From an uncultured Oscillospiraceae bacterium (lineage in GTDB: Bacteria; Bacillota; Clostridia; Oscillospirales; Acutalibacteraceae): a stretch of DNA of 30,896 nucleotides. Numbering within the stretch: the first letter of the stretch is position 1; the number at the start of each line of letters is the position of its first letter. The DNA lies in contig UQUZ01000030.1 of the NCBI GenBank assembly GCA_900544375.1, positions 1 to 30,896 on the forward strand, in the 5' to 3' direction. The position numbers and the translations under genes are program-made. The notes below the pieces were generated by a model. It did no database searches and was not told the DNA's origin. It worked only from the letters and a program-made list of their open reading frames with translations. Of the stretch, positions 30,752 through 30,896 are shown in pieces.

Positions 30752-30796
30752 TCAAAAATTCCTCCCCGCATATAGCTAAAAGGCCATTATGATTGG

Positions 30797-30895
30797 CTAT
30801 TGCACCATGCGCATAAAACCTTCCTCTGTGAAAAATGGCGATGCCGCTTTGCGGCAGGAGGCGTTTCGCGCCGACAACCATTTTTCCAATGCTTC
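30797..30895 (-). CDS. C-terminal end of a gene cut by the window edge
   Basis: The last 32 codons of a minus-strand frame enter from the edge and end in TAG at 30797 (EALEKWLSARN through FMRMVQ). It reads as a normal helical protein end. No function can be given from this fragment. It is followed 45 bases later by the fucosidase start. Confidence 0.45.
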   Translation of the reverse strand, partial: EALEKWLSARNASCRKAASPFFTEEGFMRMVQ

Positions 30896-30896
30896 A

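Noticed and set aside
30639..30881. 80-aa minus-strand frame at the window edge
   Set aside because: It overlaps the fucosidase start out of frame. The other frame, ending at 30797, reads better and leaves room for the fucosidase ribosome site.

Overview
The window looks like a chromosomal segment of an endospore-forming Firmicute, most likely a Clostridia member of the Oscillospiraceae/Ruminococcaceae type. It carries spoIIE, spoIIP and the spore protease gene gpr, a CarD-family regulator, clpC and Gram-positive style ribosome binding sites, and has moderate GC content. The taxonomic call is an inference from gene content; no rRNA or tRNA gene was seen. The arrangement rpsT / gpr / spoIIP / small membrane protein matches the Bacillus subtilis order rpsT-gpr-spoIIP-yqxA.

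Layout. 1-1450: a terminator of an upstream gene, an unrecognised 203-aa gene, and a CarD-like RNA polymerase-binding regulator, both on the minus strand. 1500-6025: one minus-strand operon that runs LCP-like membrane protein, transglutaminase-like lipoprotein, folE, folP, folB, folK and ends at a terminator. 6120-9410: a tiny Cys-rich protein gene (minus), then a 69-aa protein and clpC (plus). 9500-12080: gpr, spoIIP and a yqxA-position gene (minus), divergent from rpsT (plus). 12640-16500: a small membrane protein with its own strong promoter, a Crp/Fnr regulator with a 26-bp palindrome at its promoter, and an SBP-permease-ATPase importer of the nitrate/sulfonate/thiamine-precursor type. 16580-18350: an XRE regulator, tandem 102-bp repeats, a cold-shock protein and a ribbon-helix-helix protein. 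18440-20800: a GNAT acetyltransferase divergent from an ABC-F gene. 20800-22240: short hypothetical genes and a cluster of DnaA-box-like sites. 22246-26640: a heterodimeric ABC exporter of BmrCD type and a small gene. 26650-30896: spoIIE and a GH29 alpha-L-fucosidase, both minus, then the tail of another minus-strand gene at the window edge.

The most notable signal is that two different drug-resistance type genes each sit behind a leader with the same logic: a strong promoter, a short translated ORF, then an intrinsic terminator before the main gene. These are the ABC-F gene (leader 19024-19292) and the BmrC/BmrD-like exporter (leader 22281-22625). This is the architecture of ribosome-mediated transcription attenuation, in which a translation-blocking antibiotic stalls the ribosome on the leader ORF and lets transcription continue. 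The second closely parallels B. subtilis bmrB-bmrCD. The first has three mutually exclusive pairings that can be read directly from the sequence.

Other unexplained structure includes the 102-bp tandem repeats, the DnaA-box-like cluster far from any dnaA gene, palindromes at the promoters of the CarD, Crp, RHH and XRE genes, and a spoIIE promoter with 21-bp spacing and a Spo0A-box-like -35 region.
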